DNA of 64,000 bases from Streptomyces sp. NBC_00193 (GCF_026342735.1 NZ_JAPEMM010000001.1:6076001-6140000), one strand, 5' to 3'; positions 20,078 through 29,353 are shown, numbered from the stretch's first letter. Numbers and translations are program-made. The notes: generated by a model from the letters alone, not told the origin.

Positions 20078-20749
20078 TCAGCGCAGAAGGCCCGTCAGGA
20101 GCTCGCGCTGGTCGTTGGCGAGGAGGGCGAGCTGCGTGCGGTTGTCCAGGCCGCACTTGTGGAGGGCGCGGGAGAGATGGGTCTTGACCGTGCCCTCCGC
20201 GAGGCCGAGCCGCTCGGCGATCTCCCGGTTGCCGAGTCCGTCGGCCAGTGCGACCACGCAGCGCAGTTCGCCCTGGGAGAGGCTGTGGACGCGCGCCAAC
20301 ACCTCGGGCGTCGGCGCCGGATGGTGGTGGGTGGCGAACCGGCTCATGACGGTGGAGATCACGTCGGGGCTGAGCACGGCGCGGTGTCCGGCCGCGCTGT
20401 GCACGGCCTCGCGCATCTCCGCGCCCGAGGCGGTCTTCAGCAGGTAGCCGTCCGCGCCCGCCCGCCAGACCCTGGCCACCTGTTCCTCGTCCGTGATCGT
20501 CGTCAGGATGAGGATGCCGAGGCCCGGGTGCTCCTCGCGCAGCAGCCGGGCGGTCTCGGCGCCGTCCGGGCCGTCGGGCATGGCCAGGTCGAGGAGGACG
20601 ACGTCGGGGGACTGCGCCGCGACGACCTCCAGGGCCTCGGAGCCCGAACTCGCCTCGCCCACGACCTCGATCTCGTCCGGGACGGCGAGGATGGTGCGCA
20701 GTCCCGCGCGGATGACGTCCTCGTCATCGGTGATCACGATACGGATCAC
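20078..20749 (-). CDS. NarL/LuxR-family response regulator
   Basis: 223 residues. The receiver domain (1-120) carries the acidic pocket at D8/D9, phospho-acceptor D54 in VVLLDLAMP and the conserved Lys in YLLKTASG. A LuxR-type HTH occupies about 150-215 (LSQGELRCVVALADGLGNREIAERLGLAEGTVKTHLSRAL). Paired with the histidine kinase encoded directly upstream; the kinase stop TGA overlaps this GTG start (20746-20749), implying translational coupling, and AAGGAG lies 7 bases before the start. Target genes are not evident. Neighbours offer no clear clue. Confidence 0.93.
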   Translation of the reverse strand: MIRIVITDDEDVIRAGLRTILAVPDEIEVVGEASSGSEALEVVAAQSPDVVLLDLAMPDGPDGAETARLLREEHPGLGILILTTITDEEQVARVWRAGADGYLLKTASGAEMREAVHSAAGHRAVLSPDVISTVMSRFATHHHPAPTPEVLARVHSLSQGELRCVVALADGLGNREIAERLGLAEGTVKTHLSRALHKCGLDNRTQLALLANDQRELLTGLLR

Positions 20750-21987
20750 TGCTCTGCTCCTTCGGGTGGGTAGGGGGCGTGGGCGCGCAGCAGGTAGCCG
20801 CCGCCGCGGAGCGCCTCGTCGACACCGGCTCCGGGACCGGAACCGGCTCCGGCATGCGGGTCGGCGGGCCCGGTGACCGGCCCCGCTTCGAGCCCGCCGC
20901 CCAGTGACTCCAGCCGGCCGCGGAGCCCGGCCTGCCCGAGGCCGGTGCCCGGCGCGAGCGACCGTACGGGCGCTCCCGGCGGCCCGTTGCGTACGTCGAG
21001 CGTCCAGCCGGCGGGGTCCGCCCGCAGGGACAGCAGCACCGCCGAACCGGGCGCGTACCGCAGGATGTTGGTCAGCCCCTCGGTGACCACCCGGCGGGCC
21101 GCCTCCCGGTGGGCCGCGGGCAGCCGCTCGAACCCCTCGGCGAACCCGTCCGCGAGCCGTACGTCGACCCCCGCCGCCCTGACGCTGTCGAGCGAGCGGC
21201 TCAGGGCGTCGAGTCCGGCGGCGCCGTCCGGCGCCCTCGTGTCCAGCTCGCGCAGCCGGAGCACGGCGGTCATGCCCCGCAGATGGTCCGAGGCGGCCGC
21301 GCACTGCCGCTGCGCCGCGTCGAGGAGCCCGTCCGCCGCCGTATCCCGGCCGCCCACGGAGCTTCGCAGCGATTCGACCAGGATGTTCAGCAGGGCCACG
21401 TCATGACCGAGCAGATCATGGAACTCCCTTACGAGCCTGCGCCGTTCGGCGTTGACCGCCTCGGCCGCCCGCTCCCGGGCCGCCTCCTGCAGGTGGGCCC
21501 GCTCCGCCAGCTGCCGGCTCCGGGTCGCGCCCACCACGCTCGTCAGGGCCACGGTGGAGGCCAGCAGGGCCAGGCTGGACGGGGAGCTCTCGCGGATCAG
21601 GGGCGGGCCGGAGCCCAGTGCGCTGAGCGTGATGAGCTCGGCGGTGGCAGCCACCCCGAACCCGTAGGCGTAGGCGGTGCGTTGGTGTCGGCCGGCGGCG
21701 TAGGCGAGGAAGAAGAGGGCGATGAACTTCGCACTGAGCGCGGTCGCGGCCAGGACCACGAGGGCGGCGAGCGGGAAGCGGGTCCTGCGCCACAGCAGTG
21801 CGGCGCAGGAAACGAGGATCCCCAGCCAGCGCAGCAGGGGATGGCTGGCCCAGGACTGGTGCGCGACCTCGGCGTAGACCTCGAAGGGGACCGTGATCAG
21901 CAGGCACGTCACCGCGGCGACCCGGTCCCAGGCGACGGGCCCCCAGGAGGCGGACCCCAACGTACGGACGAGCGGGTTCCACCTCAT
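20746..21987 (-). CDS. HisKA_3-type sensor histidine kinase
   Basis: 413 residues. About four or five membrane segments lie in residues 20-155, with very short loops, so sensing is probably within or at the membrane. The dimerisation/phospho-acceptor helix contains H190 in REFHDLLGHDV. The HATPase has the N-box EGLTNILRYA and a G-box GTGLGQAGLRGRLESLGGG, followed by a Gly/Pro-rich insert before the last strands. It phosphorylates the NarL-type regulator with which it overlaps. ATG 21987 follows GAGGAGGGAGACGACCC, giving a ribosome site about 6-8 bases upstream. Confidence 0.92.
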   Translation of the reverse strand: MRWNPLVRTLGSASWGPVAWDRVAAVTCLLITVPFEVYAEVAHQSWASHPLLRWLGILVSCAALLWRRTRFPLAALVVLAATALSAKFIALFFLAYAAGRHQRTAYAYGFGVAATAELITLSALGSGPPLIRESSPSSLALLASTVALTSVVGATRSRQLAERAHLQEAARERAAEAVNAERRRLVREFHDLLGHDVALLNILVESLRSSVGGRDTAADGLLDAAQRQCAAASDHLRGMTAVLRLRELDTRAPDGAAGLDALSRSLDSVRAAGVDVRLADGFAEGFERLPAAHREAARRVVTEGLTNILRYAPGSAVLLSLRADPAGWTLDVRNGPPGAPVRSLAPGTGLGQAGLRGRLESLGGGLEAGPVTGPADPHAGAGSGPGAGVDEALRGGGYLLRAHAPYPPEGAEQ

Positions 21988-22156
21988 GGGTCGTCTCCCT
22001 CCTCACCTGCTGATACGCGGTGTGCATCGTGTGCATCGTGTACGAGCACCCTGCCATCGGCAGGGAGCCCGGCCCGGCGTGCGACACGGCGTGCGACACG
22101 GTGCGCGTCCCGCCCGGAACAGGTCCGGGCGGGACGCGCGCGGGGCGCCGGCCGTG

Positions 22157-24724
22157 TCAGTGGGCGACGGACCGGACGCCGGGGCGGCGGTCCAGGAACC
22201 AGTGGGCGGCGAGCTTGAGCTGGTCCTCCAGGAGGAAGCAGCAGATCGCGTAGCCCCAGACGGCGGCCGCCCAGCCCCAGCCGAGCGGGGTCATGCCGAC
22301 ACCGAACACGGTGACGAGGGTGGCGATGGTCTGGGCGACGGTGACCGCGACGACCAAGGGCTTGGCCGGGGCGGGGGAGGTCCAGAACCGGCCGCGGGTG
22401 CGGGTCACGAAGATGGTCAGCTGACCGGAGACCGACAGGCTGAGGTAGACGAGGGAGTGGATCAGGCCGTCGCTCAGGTGGAAGACCTCCCGGCCGAGGA
22501 CGAAGAGCAGGAAGGTCTCGGCGACGCCGACCACTCCCAGCACCGTGGCCACGGTCAGAACGCTGCGCATGTCCCAGGTCACGGGCTTGTGGGAGCCGCG
22601 GACCTTGTCGTAGGCGATCGTGAGGATCGCGCCGTCGTTCAGCAGGGCCAGCAGGACGATCATCATCGCGGTGACCGGGAAGAAGTTGTACGCGACGATC
22701 GTCAGCGTGATCAGGCCGAGCACCCGGATGGTCTCCGTGATGCGGTAGGTGGCGTAGTTGACCATCCGCTGGATGATCTCCCGGGCCTGGCTGATCGCGT
22801 GGGAGATGACCGACAGGCCCGGGGTCAGCAGCACCACGTCCGCGGCGGCCCGCGCGGCGTCCGTGGCGTCTGCCACGGCGATGCCGGCGTCGGCCTGCTT
22901 CAGCGCCGGGGCGTCGTTGACCCCGTCGCCGGTCATGCCGACGATGTGGCCCCGCTCCTGGAGCATCTTGACGATGCGGTACTTGTGCTCCGGGAAGACC
23001 TGCGCGAAGCCGTCCGAAATCTCGACGAGCTCCGCGAGCTCGGCCTCCGGCCTGCTGTCGTCCAGGGCGTGGGTGTTCAGGATGTTGTCGCCCATCCCGA
23101 TCTGCCGGGCCAGCTCCCGGCTGATCGCGACCTGGTCGCCGGTGACCATCTTCACCGAGACGCCCAGCTCGTTCGCCGCGGCCACGGTGTCCGCGGTGTC
23201 CTCGCGCGGCGGATCGGCCAGCGGCAGGATGCCGAGCAGGCGCCAGGCGCCGGACTCGTCGGTACGGGCCACGCCCAGGGAGCGGAAGCCGCGCGCGGCG
23301 AACTCGTCGGCGATGCGCGCCACGTGCGCGGCGGCCGGATCCCCGTCGCAGAGCCGGGCGATGACCTGGGGGGCGCCCTTGCTCACGTGGTACGAGTCCG
23401 GCGCCGGGCCGGGACCGGGGCCGAAGGCGACGGTGGCTTCGGTGCGCTTGGTGACCGGGTCGAAGGGGACGAAGTCGGTGACGGGCAGGCCGTGCGCCCA
23501 GCCGGTGTCGGAGTCGGTCAGCCGGTCGGTGGCGGTGGAGATGACGATCCGGTCGATGGGGTCGCCGTTCTCGGCGCGGGAGGCCAGCGCGGCGGAGCCG
23601 AGCAGGTCGTCCTGGTCGACGCCCTCCGGGACCCAGGGGTCCAGGATCGCGAGGCGGTTCTCGGTCAGGGTGCCCGTCTTGTCGGAGCACAGGATGTCGA
23701 TGCTGCCCAGTTCCTCGACGGCTGGCAGGTTCGAGACGACCGCTCCGCGCTTGGCGAGGTTGCGGGCGCCGACGGCGAGCGTCACGGACATGACGGCCGG
23801 CAGGGCGACCGGGACGGAGGCGATGACGACGACGAGCGCGAACTCCAGGACGGAGAGCACCGGGTTGCCGCGGGCCACCGAGACGATGACGGTGAGGGTG
23901 ACCAGGGCGACGGCCAGCAGGATCAGGTAGTTGCCGATCTTCAGGACGGCCTGCTGGAGGTGGCTGACCGTGCCTGCCTCGCCGACGAGGGCGGTGGTCC
24001 TTCCGAAGAAGCTGTTCGCGCCGGTGCCCTCGACGACGGCGTCGGTCTCGCCGCGGACGATGACGGATCCGGAGTAGAGGGTCTCGCCGCGGCCGCGCTC
24101 GACGGGCAGGGACTCGCCCGTGAGGGCGGCCTGGTCGACGTCGAGGGTGCCGGCGCCCAGCGCCCGTACGTCGGCGGGGACGACGTCCCCGAGCCGGACC
24201 CGGACGATGTCGCCCGGAACCAGTTCGCGGACGGCCTCCGTGCGCCAGACCCCGTCGCGCAGGACGCGGGCCTCGGTGGCGAGGCGCTGCTTGAGGGCGG
24301 CGATGGCGTTGGCGGCCTCGTGCTCCTCCATGAAGGCGACCACGCCGTTGACGACGAGCAGCACGCCGATGATGGCCACGTCGACCCAGTGCTGGACGAC
24401 GATCGAGAGGATCAGCGCGGTCTCGATCATCCAGGGGATGGGGGCCCAGAAGTAGCCGAGGAACTCCCGCAGGGGGTTCTTGTGTTCCTCGGCGATCTCG
24501 TTCGGACCGTGCTCCTGCAGGAGGCGGTGCGCCTCGGCGGTGGTGAGCCCGTCCGGCCACGAGGCCGGGGGCTCGAAATCCTCGGGTTCCTCCGGCGCGG
24601 CGGGATCGGCCGGTCCGGTGGCCGTTCCCGAGGCCGGCCCGGAGGAGGCTCCGGTGGCCGGTCCGCCGGCAGGGGTGAGGGCCGCGGGTGTGGCGGGGAC
24701 GGTGGGGGCGGTGTCGGTGCTCAT
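22157..24724 (-). CDS. P-type ATPase, plasma-membrane proton-pump (P3A) type
   Basis: 855 residues. An Ala/Pro-rich N-terminal extension (1-48) precedes the core. Key motifs are LTGESLPV (about 201-208), the phosphorylation site D348 in CSDKTGT, KGAPQVI (nucleotide domain), MVTGDQ and MTGDGVNDAPALK. About ten membrane segments are predicted; segment 4 reads ASVPVALPAVMSVTLA and segment 6 contains LLALLNDGAIL. This pattern matches fungal/plant H+-ATPases and their bacterial relatives rather than heavy-metal pumps, since no CPC motif is present. It would export protons. The gene lies 5 bases behind a zinc-ribbon gene, so the two are surely cotranscribed. Exact ion is inferred from motifs only. 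Confidence 0.87.
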   Translation of the reverse strand: MSTDTAPTVPATPAALTPAGGPATGASSGPASGTATGPADPAAPEEPEDFEPPASWPDGLTTAEAHRLLQEHGPNEIAEEHKNPLREFLGYFWAPIPWMIETALILSIVVQHWVDVAIIGVLLVVNGVVAFMEEHEAANAIAALKQRLATEARVLRDGVWRTEAVRELVPGDIVRVRLGDVVPADVRALGAGTLDVDQAALTGESLPVERGRGETLYSGSVIVRGETDAVVEGTGANSFFGRTTALVGEAGTVSHLQQAVLKIGNYLILLAVALVTLTVIVSVARGNPVLSVLEFALVVVIASVPVALPAVMSVTLAVGARNLAKRGAVVSNLPAVEELGSIDILCSDKTGTLTENRLAILDPWVPEGVDQDDLLGSAALASRAENGDPIDRIVISTATDRLTDSDTGWAHGLPVTDFVPFDPVTKRTEATVAFGPGPGPAPDSYHVSKGAPQVIARLCDGDPAAAHVARIADEFAARGFRSLGVARTDESGAWRLLGILPLADPPREDTADTVAAANELGVSVKMVTGDQVAISRELARQIGMGDNILNTHALDDSRPEAELAELVEISDGFAQVFPEHKYRIVKMLQERGHIVGMTGDGVNDAPALKQADAGIAVADATDAARAAADVVLLTPGLSVISHAISQAREIIQRMVNYATYRITETIRVLGLITLTIVAYNFFPVTAMMIVLLALLNDGAILTIAYDKVRGSHKPVTWDMRSVLTVATVLGVVGVAETFLLFVLGREVFHLSDGLIHSLVYLSLSVSGQLTIFVTRTRGRFWTSPAPAKPLVVAVTVAQTIATLVTVFGVGMTPLGWGWAAAVWGYAICCFLLEDQLKLAAHWFLDRRPGVRSVAH

Positions 24725-24729
24725 GGCGG

Positions 24730-25062
24730 TCACTTGCCTCCGTGCAGGAGGGAGAGGAAGGAGGGGATCTCCATCGGGCGGGCGCCGCTGGTCATCGCCA
24801 TGTGCGCGTGCGAGACCGTGCCGGCCCGCAGGATGCGGATGACGTGGCTGCCGCACGCGGCGCACTCGGAGCGGGTCAGCGGGGAGGGGACCCGGTCGCC
24901 GTCCACCGTGCAGAGCGTGCGCTGGACGCCGGTGGCGTCGATGTAGTGCTGGACGTCGTACTGCTTCTCCCAGCCGAAGCCGCAGTCGAGGCAGCTGAAG
25001 GCGTAGGACTCGTGAAGGACCTCGGGAACGGTGTGGGAGGTGAATTCGTCGATTGCGCTCAT
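24730..25062 (-). CDS. Small zinc-ribbon protein upstream of the P-type ATPase
   Basis: 110 residues. Two Cys pairs, SCLDCGFGWEKQYD (about 24-27) and ECAACGSHVIRIL (about 75-78), would form a zinc ribbon; between them is a His/Tyr-containing stretch (VQHYIDATG). No signal peptide or membrane segment. The function is unknown. ATG 25062 follows GAGGAA by 8 bases, and the stop is 5 bases before the ATPase start, so it is translated with it. It could be a regulatory subunit or metal/redox sensor for the pump; that is inference from position alone. Confidence 0.78.
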   Translation of the reverse strand: MSAIDEFTSHTVPEVLHESYAFSCLDCGFGWEKQYDVQHYIDATGVQRTLCTVDGDRVPSPLTRSECAACGSHVIRILRAGTVSHAHMAMTSGARPMEIPSFLSLLHGGK

Positions 25063-25303
25063 CGCGTGTTCCTCATGACCGGTGGTGGACTTCTCGTCCG
25101 CAGTTGCTGCGGTGCCACGGGGGTCGGTGCCCGGTCTCTCACTCCGACCTCTTCCAGGAAACGACCATCGAAAGCCTCGTGGGGGCGGTGAACGGCCCTT
25201 GTTGTGGGGCCTGCGCCCCGCCCGGCCGGGACATTTCGTAAGCGGAAGTGAGCGGGATGGCTCCACTCGCGCAGATGTTCGAATTGCGCGTTATCCTGGA
25301 CCC

Positions 25304-25930
25304 ATGCATGCACTCCAGGGCTCGCTCTTCGACCAGGGCGACGAGATCCGCCTCGGCCCGCTGGTGGGCGCCCGGCGCACGGAGCTGGGCGCCGGCGCCT
25401 GGGTGGACCACCTGCCGGGCTGGCTGACGGGGGCCGACGCGCTCTTCGAACGGCTCGCGGCCGACGTCCCGTGGCATGCCGAGCGGCGGCAGATGTACGA
25501 GCGGGAGGTGGCGGTCCCGCGCCTGCTGGCGCACTACGGCGCGGCCGACCCGCTGCCGCACCCCGCCCTGGCCGAGGCCCGTGCCACGCTGAGCCGCCAC
25601 TACGCCCCCGAGCTGGGCGAACCCTTCGTCACGGCGGGCCTGTGCCTCTACCGCGACGGCCGCGACAGCGTCGCCTGGCACGGCGACCGCACCGGCCGCT
25701 CCGCCACCGAGGACACGATGGTCGCCATCCTCTCGGTGGGCGACCCCCGCGACCTGGCCCTGCGTCCGCGCGATGGCGGCCCCACCCTGCTCCGCCTCCC
25801 CCTGGGGCACGGCGACCTCGTGGTCATGGGCGGCTCCTGCCAGCGCACGATGGAACACGCCGTCCCCAAGACGGCCCGCCCGGTCGGCCCCCGCATCAGC
25901 GTCCAGTTCCGCCCGCGCGGGGTGAGCTGA
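25304..25930 (+). CDS. AlkB-like 2-oxoglutarate/Fe(II)-dependent dioxygenase
   Basis: 208 residues. The core has the HxD iron ligands in SVAWHGDRTGR, the distal His in MEHAVPKTA and the 2-oxoglutarate-binding Arg region PRISVQFRP. The N-terminal part contains WVDHLPGWLTGADALFERLA and a nucleotide-recognition-like loop (WHAERRQMYEREV). AlkB proteins repair alkylated bases in DNA or RNA by oxidative demethylation. Its length is usual for bacterial AlkB. The ATG follows CCTGGACCC and no other start gives the correct N-terminus. It is divergent from the zinc-ribbon/ATPase operon over 241 bases in which nothing else was recognised. Confidence 0.87.
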   Translation: MHALQGSLFDQGDEIRLGPLVGARRTELGAGAWVDHLPGWLTGADALFERLAADVPWHAERRQMYEREVAVPRLLAHYGAADPLPHPALAEARATLSRHYAPELGEPFVTAGLCLYRDGRDSVAWHGDRTGRSATEDTMVAILSVGDPRDLALRPRDGGPTLLRLPLGHGDLVVMGGSCQRTMEHAVPKTARPVGPRISVQFRPRGVS

Positions 25931-25975
25931 GCCGACGGGCGCGGAGCCGGTCGGCCCGGATTCCGCCGACGGCCG

Positions 25976-26272
25976 TTACGCCACGTCGAGTTCCTTGGGC
26001 GGGCGGGCTGCCGAGGCCGCCGCGTGGAGGGAGCGCAGGGCCAGGAGCAGGATGCCGATGTCGTCCAGGTAGACCGGGTCCGGGATCAGGTCCACCGGGG
26101 AGACCGTGTACGCCACGGCGGCCCAGAACAGCGCCTTGTCGCGCAGGGGGATGCCCGCGTCGCGCAGCAGCTTGCGGGCCGCGAAGACCCGTACGAGGAG
26201 CACGGCCGCGGTGACCGCCAGACCGGCCGCCACCACCGCCGCCACGATGATCCAGACGGTCGTCGCGTCCAT
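25976..26272 (-). CDS. YkvA-like (DUF1232) membrane protein
   Basis: 98 residues. One strong membrane segment (IIVAAVVAAGLAVTAAVLLVRVF, split here for length) lies at about 8-30, and the DUF1232 motif AAVAYTVSPVDLIPD-VYLDDIG follows at about 52-75. DUF1232 proteins are small and uncharacterised. The ATG overlaps the MarR stop codon by one base (TGATG at 26270-26274), so its expression depends on MarR translation. Confidence 0.82.
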   Translation of the reverse strand: MDATTVWIIVAAVVAAGLAVTAAVLLVRVFAARKLLRDAGIPLRDKALFWAAVAYTVSPVDLIPDPVYLDDIGILLLALRSLHAAASAARPPKELDVA

Positions 26273-26736
26273 CAGGCGCCCTGGGTCCGGAGCCGGCGGC
26301 TGACCTCGCCCAGCCCGTCCGCGAGCACGTCGAGCTGTTCGGGGGTGAGCACGTCCACCAGGACCTCCCGCACCGTGGTCACGTGCCCCGGCGCGGCCTC
26401 CGTGAGCCGGGCGCGGCCCGTCTCGGTGAGGACGGCGTAGATCCCCCGGACGTCGGAAGGGCAGGTGCGGCGGCGGACGAGGCCCGCCTTCTCCATCTGC
26501 GTGACCTGGTAGGTCAGGCCGCTCTTGGAGTTGACGAGCCCGTTGGCGAGCTCCGTCATGCGCAGTTCGCCCTCGGGCGCCCTGGCGAGTCGCACGAGGA
26601 TCTCGTACTGCGGGTGGGAGAGTCCGGAATCGTCCTTGAGCTGCTGATCGAGCCGGCGGTTGACCAGGGCGGAAGCGGCCAGGAACCCCTCCCAGGCCCG
26701 CATTTCGCGGTCGTCCAGCCATTTCGTTTCAGCCAT
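26272..26736 (-). CDS. MarR-family transcriptional regulator
   Basis: 154 residues. The winged helix includes LSHPQYEILVRLARAP, LRMTELANGLVNSKSGLTYQVTQMEKAGLVRR and the wing RGIYAVLTETGRARL. Long terminal helices would form the dimer interface. It is divergent from doxX, and two similar palindromes lie between them, so it probably represses doxX and itself and releases on binding a phenolic or oxidative signal. The family mechanism is well known; the ligand here is not. Confidence 0.9.
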   Translation of the reverse strand: MAETKWLDDREMRAWEGFLAASALVNRRLDQQLKDDSGLSHPQYEILVRLARAPEGELRMTELANGLVNSKSGLTYQVTQMEKAGLVRRRTCPSDVRGIYAVLTETGRARLTEAAPGHVTTVREVLVDVLTPEQLDVLADGLGEVSRRLRTQGA

Positions 26737-26756
26737 GGAACCAGGCTACACGTGGC

Positions 26757-26818
26757 GTTCCAATTTGAATCAGCGGCGGATGCCGGGCTAGGGTCGAGCG
26801 AGTCGTTCGAATTTGAAC
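26757..26818. promoter_or_regulatory. Two MarR operator candidates
   Basis: GTTCCAATTTGAAT (26757-26770) and GTTCGAATTTGAAC (26805-26818) share the core GTTCNAATTTGAAY, a near-perfect inverted repeat. Their starts are 48 bases apart, between marR and doxX. AT-rich palindromes in such GC-rich DNA are strongly suggestive of the MarR binding sites. Confidence 0.7.
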
Positions 26819-26856
26819 AACCCGTTCCTCGGGCCGCCCGACCGGAAGGACCCCCC

Positions 26857-27429
26857 ATGACCAGCCCCTCCGTCACCACGCCGAAGCCGCGAGCCGGCGA
26901 ACCTGCCGCGTCCCCCGCGCCCGCCTCCGCCCCGGCGCTGTCCACCCCCGCCCACGACGTCGGCCTGCTCCTCCTGCGCGTGGTCCTCGGCCTGACCATG
27001 GCCGGTCACGGCGCCCAGAAGCTCTTCGGCTGGTTCGGCGGCGGCGGCATCAGCGGCACCGGCCAGTTCTTCACCGCCAGCGGATACCCGGCCGGTGACG
27101 CCATGGCCGTCATCGCCGGCCTGACCGAGACCCTCGGCGGGCTCGGCCTCGTCCTCGGGCTGCTCACGCCGCTGGCGGGCGCCGCTCTGGTCGGCACCAT
27201 GATCAACGCGATCGCCGTGCACGGCGCCGGTTCCTTCTTCGCCCCGCAGGGCATCGAGTACGAGCTCCTGCTCACCGCCGGCGCCGCCGCCCTCGCGCTC
27301 ACCGGCCCCGGCCGGTACGCCGTCGACCGCTTCCTGCCCGTCCTGCGCGGCCACCGCCTCGCCCACGGCGCCCTCGCGGTCGCCCTCGGCGTCGTGACGG
27401 CGGGCGTGCTCCTCCTCGTGCGGAACTGA
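26857..27429 (+). CDS. DoxX-family membrane protein
   Basis: 190 residues. After a Pro/Ala-rich cytoplasmic lead (1-32) come four membrane segments. LLLLRVVLGLTMAGHGAQKLFGWFGG carries the DoxX HGxQKLF signature, and ETLGGLGLVLGLLTPLAG follows. DoxX proteins take part in oxidative or thiol stress responses in actinobacteria and in quinone-linked reactions. GGAAGGA precedes the ATG by 6 bases. Regulation by the divergent MarR gene is likely. A perfect 13-base-arm hairpin follows the stop. Confidence 0.87.
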   Translation: MTSPSVTTPKPRAGEPAASPAPASAPALSTPAHDVGLLLLRVVLGLTMAGHGAQKLFGWFGGGGISGTGQFFTASGYPAGDAMAVIAGLTETLGGLGLVLGLLTPLAGAALVGTMINAIAVHGAGSFFAPQGIEYELLLTAGAAALALTGPGRYAVDRFLPVLRGHRLAHGALAVALGVVTAGVLLLVRN

Positions 27430-27458
27430 GCCGGCCGCCTGCGGAGCCGGGCCGGCGG

Positions 27459-27484
27459 GCGGAGCCGCCCCGGGGCGGCTCCGC
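27459..27484 (+). terminator. Hairpin after doxX
   Basis: A perfect 26-base palindrome (arms of 13: 27459-27471 and 27472-27484) lies 29 bases past the DoxX stop. Confidence 0.65.
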
Positions 27485-27538
27485 GCGGTGACCCGGACGG
27501 GCTGATTGAGTGCGGGCATTCGGGGGAAAGTGCCCTAA

Positions 27539-29353
27539 ATGACACAACCCATCGAAGGCTACGCACTCATCGGCGACCTGATGACCAGTGGGCTGGTCGG
27601 CCGCGACGGGTCCATCGACTGGCTGTGCCTGCCGCGCTTCGACTCGGCCGCCTGCTTCGCCGCCCTCCTCGGCGACGAGGAGAACGGCCACTGGCGCATC
27701 GCCCCGGCCTCCGCCCCCGATTCCGCCCGATGCGCCCGCCGCGGCTACGTCGACGGCACGCTCGTCCTGGAATCCTTCTGGGAGACCGAGGACGGCGCCT
27801 CGTTCAAGGTCATCGACTTCATGCCGCAGCGCGACACCGCACCCGACCTGATGCGGATCGTCGAGGGCCTGACCGGCGAATCGACCGTGAGCAGCACCCT
27901 GCGCCTGCGCTTCGACTACGGGCACGTCGTGCCCTGGGTCCGGCGCGGCGGCAACCGGGAGGGCGACCGGGTCGCCGTCGCCGGGCCCGACGCCGCGTGG
28001 CTGCGCAGCGAACCACCCGTGCACACGTGGGGCGAGGACATGAGCACCCGCTCCGAGTTCACCGTCGCCGCGGGCGAGCGCGTCGCCTTCGTGCTCACCT
28101 GGCACCCCTCGCACGAACCGCGCCCCGAGCCCCTGGACCCGTACGCCGCCCTGGAGCAGAGCCTCGCCGACTGGCGGGAGTGGACCGGCCGGTGCACGTA
28201 CGAGGGCCCCTACCGGGATGCGGTGATCCGCTCCCTGATCACCCTCAAGGCCCTCACCTACGCCCCCACCGGCGGCATCGCCGCCGCCGCGACGACCTCC
28301 CTGCCGGAGGAGCTCGGAGGCGTCCGCAACTGGGACTACCGCTACTGCTGGCTGCGCGACTCCACCCTCACCCTCGGCTCCTTGCTGGCCACCGGATACC
28401 TCGAGGAGGCCCGCGCCTGGCGGGCGTGGCTGCTGCGCGCCGTCGCGGGCGACCCGGCCGACCTGCAGATCATGTACGGGATCGGCGGCGAGCGGCGCAT
28501 CCCGGAGAGCGAGCTGCCCTGGCTGAAGGGGTACGCGGGCTCCGCGCCGGTCCGGGTCGGCAACGCGGCCGTCGACCAGCTCCAGCTCGACGTGTACGGA
28601 GAGGTCCTCGACTCCCTCTACGTGGCCCGCTCCGCCGGACTCCCCGCCGAATGGCACTCCTGGAAGATCCAGCTCGCGCTCCTCGACTTCCTGGAGCAGA
28701 ACTGGCACCGCCCCGACGAGGGACTGTGGGAAGTGCGCGGCCCGCGCCGCCACTTCACGCACTCCAAGGTGATGGCGTGGGTCGCCGCCGACCGGGCCGT
28801 GCGCACCCTGGAGCTCAACCCCAAACTGCCCGGCGACGTGCACCGCTGGCGCGCCATGCGGGAGGCGGTGCACAGCGACGTCTGCGAGAACGCCTACGAC
28901 GCCGAGCGGCGCACCTTCACCCAGTACTACGGCTCCCGCGAACTGGACGCCGCCACCCTCCTCATCCCGCGCGTCGGCTTCCTGCCGGCCGACGACCCCC
29001 GCGTCATCGGCACGGTCGACGCGGTGCGCGAGGAGCTGGGCCGCAGCGGCCTGGTCCGCCGCTACAGCACCGAGGGACTTTCGGTGGACGGCCTGCCCGG
29101 CGACGAAGGGGCCTTCCTCGCCTGCTCGTTCTGGCTGACCGACGCCCTGTACCTGACCGGGCGGGAGAAGGAGGCGCGGGAGCTCTTCGAGCGGCTGCTG
29201 TCCGTACGCAACGACGTGGGGCTCCTCGCCGAGGAGTACGACCCCGTCTCCGGACGCCAACTCGGCAACTTCCCCCAGGCGTTCAGCCACGTCGGCCTGG
29301 TCAACACCGCCCTCACCCTGGGCGGAGGCAGTCTGGCGGCGGGCCAGGTGTGA
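27539..29353 (+). CDS. Glycoside hydrolase family 15 protein (trehalase/glucoamylase-like)
   Basis: 604 residues with no signal peptide, so cytoplasmic. The N-terminal beta-sandwich domain starts with IEGYALIGDLMTSGLVGRDGSIDWLCLPRFDS, the hallmark of the actinobacterial GH15 trehalase group (quoted region spans residues 5-36). The (alpha/alpha)6 barrel includes RNWDYRYCWLRDSTLTL and MYGIGGERRIPESELPWLKGY. Glu residues around EELGG and near GLWEVRG are probable acid/base candidates. These proteins hydrolyse trehalose or short alpha-glucans. No operon partner. The gene's stop is closely followed by a 15-base tandem repeat. Confidence 0.87.
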   Translation: MTQPIEGYALIGDLMTSGLVGRDGSIDWLCLPRFDSAACFAALLGDEENGHWRIAPASAPDSARCARRGYVDGTLVLESFWETEDGASFKVIDFMPQRDTAPDLMRIVEGLTGESTVSSTLRLRFDYGHVVPWVRRGGNREGDRVAVAGPDAAWLRSEPPVHTWGEDMSTRSEFTVAAGERVAFVLTWHPSHEPRPEPLDPYAALEQSLADWREWTGRCTYEGPYRDAVIRSLITLKALTYAPTGGIAAAATTSLPEELGGVRNWDYRYCWLRDSTLTLGSLLATGYLEEARAWRAWLLRAVAGDPADLQIMYGIGGERRIPESELPWLKGYAGSAPVRVGNAAVDQLQLDVYGEVLDSLYVARSAGLPAEWHSWKIQLALLDFLEQNWHRPDEGLWEVRGPRRHFTHSKVMAWVAADRAVRTLELNPKLPGDVHRWRAMREAVHSDVCENAYDAERRTFTQYYGSRELDAATLLIPRVGFLPADDPRVIGTVDAVREELGRSGLVRRYSTEGLSVDGLPGDEGAFLACSFWLTDALYLTGREKEARELFERLLSVRNDVGLLAEEYDPVSGRQLGNFPQAFSHVGLVNTALTLGGGSLAAGQV

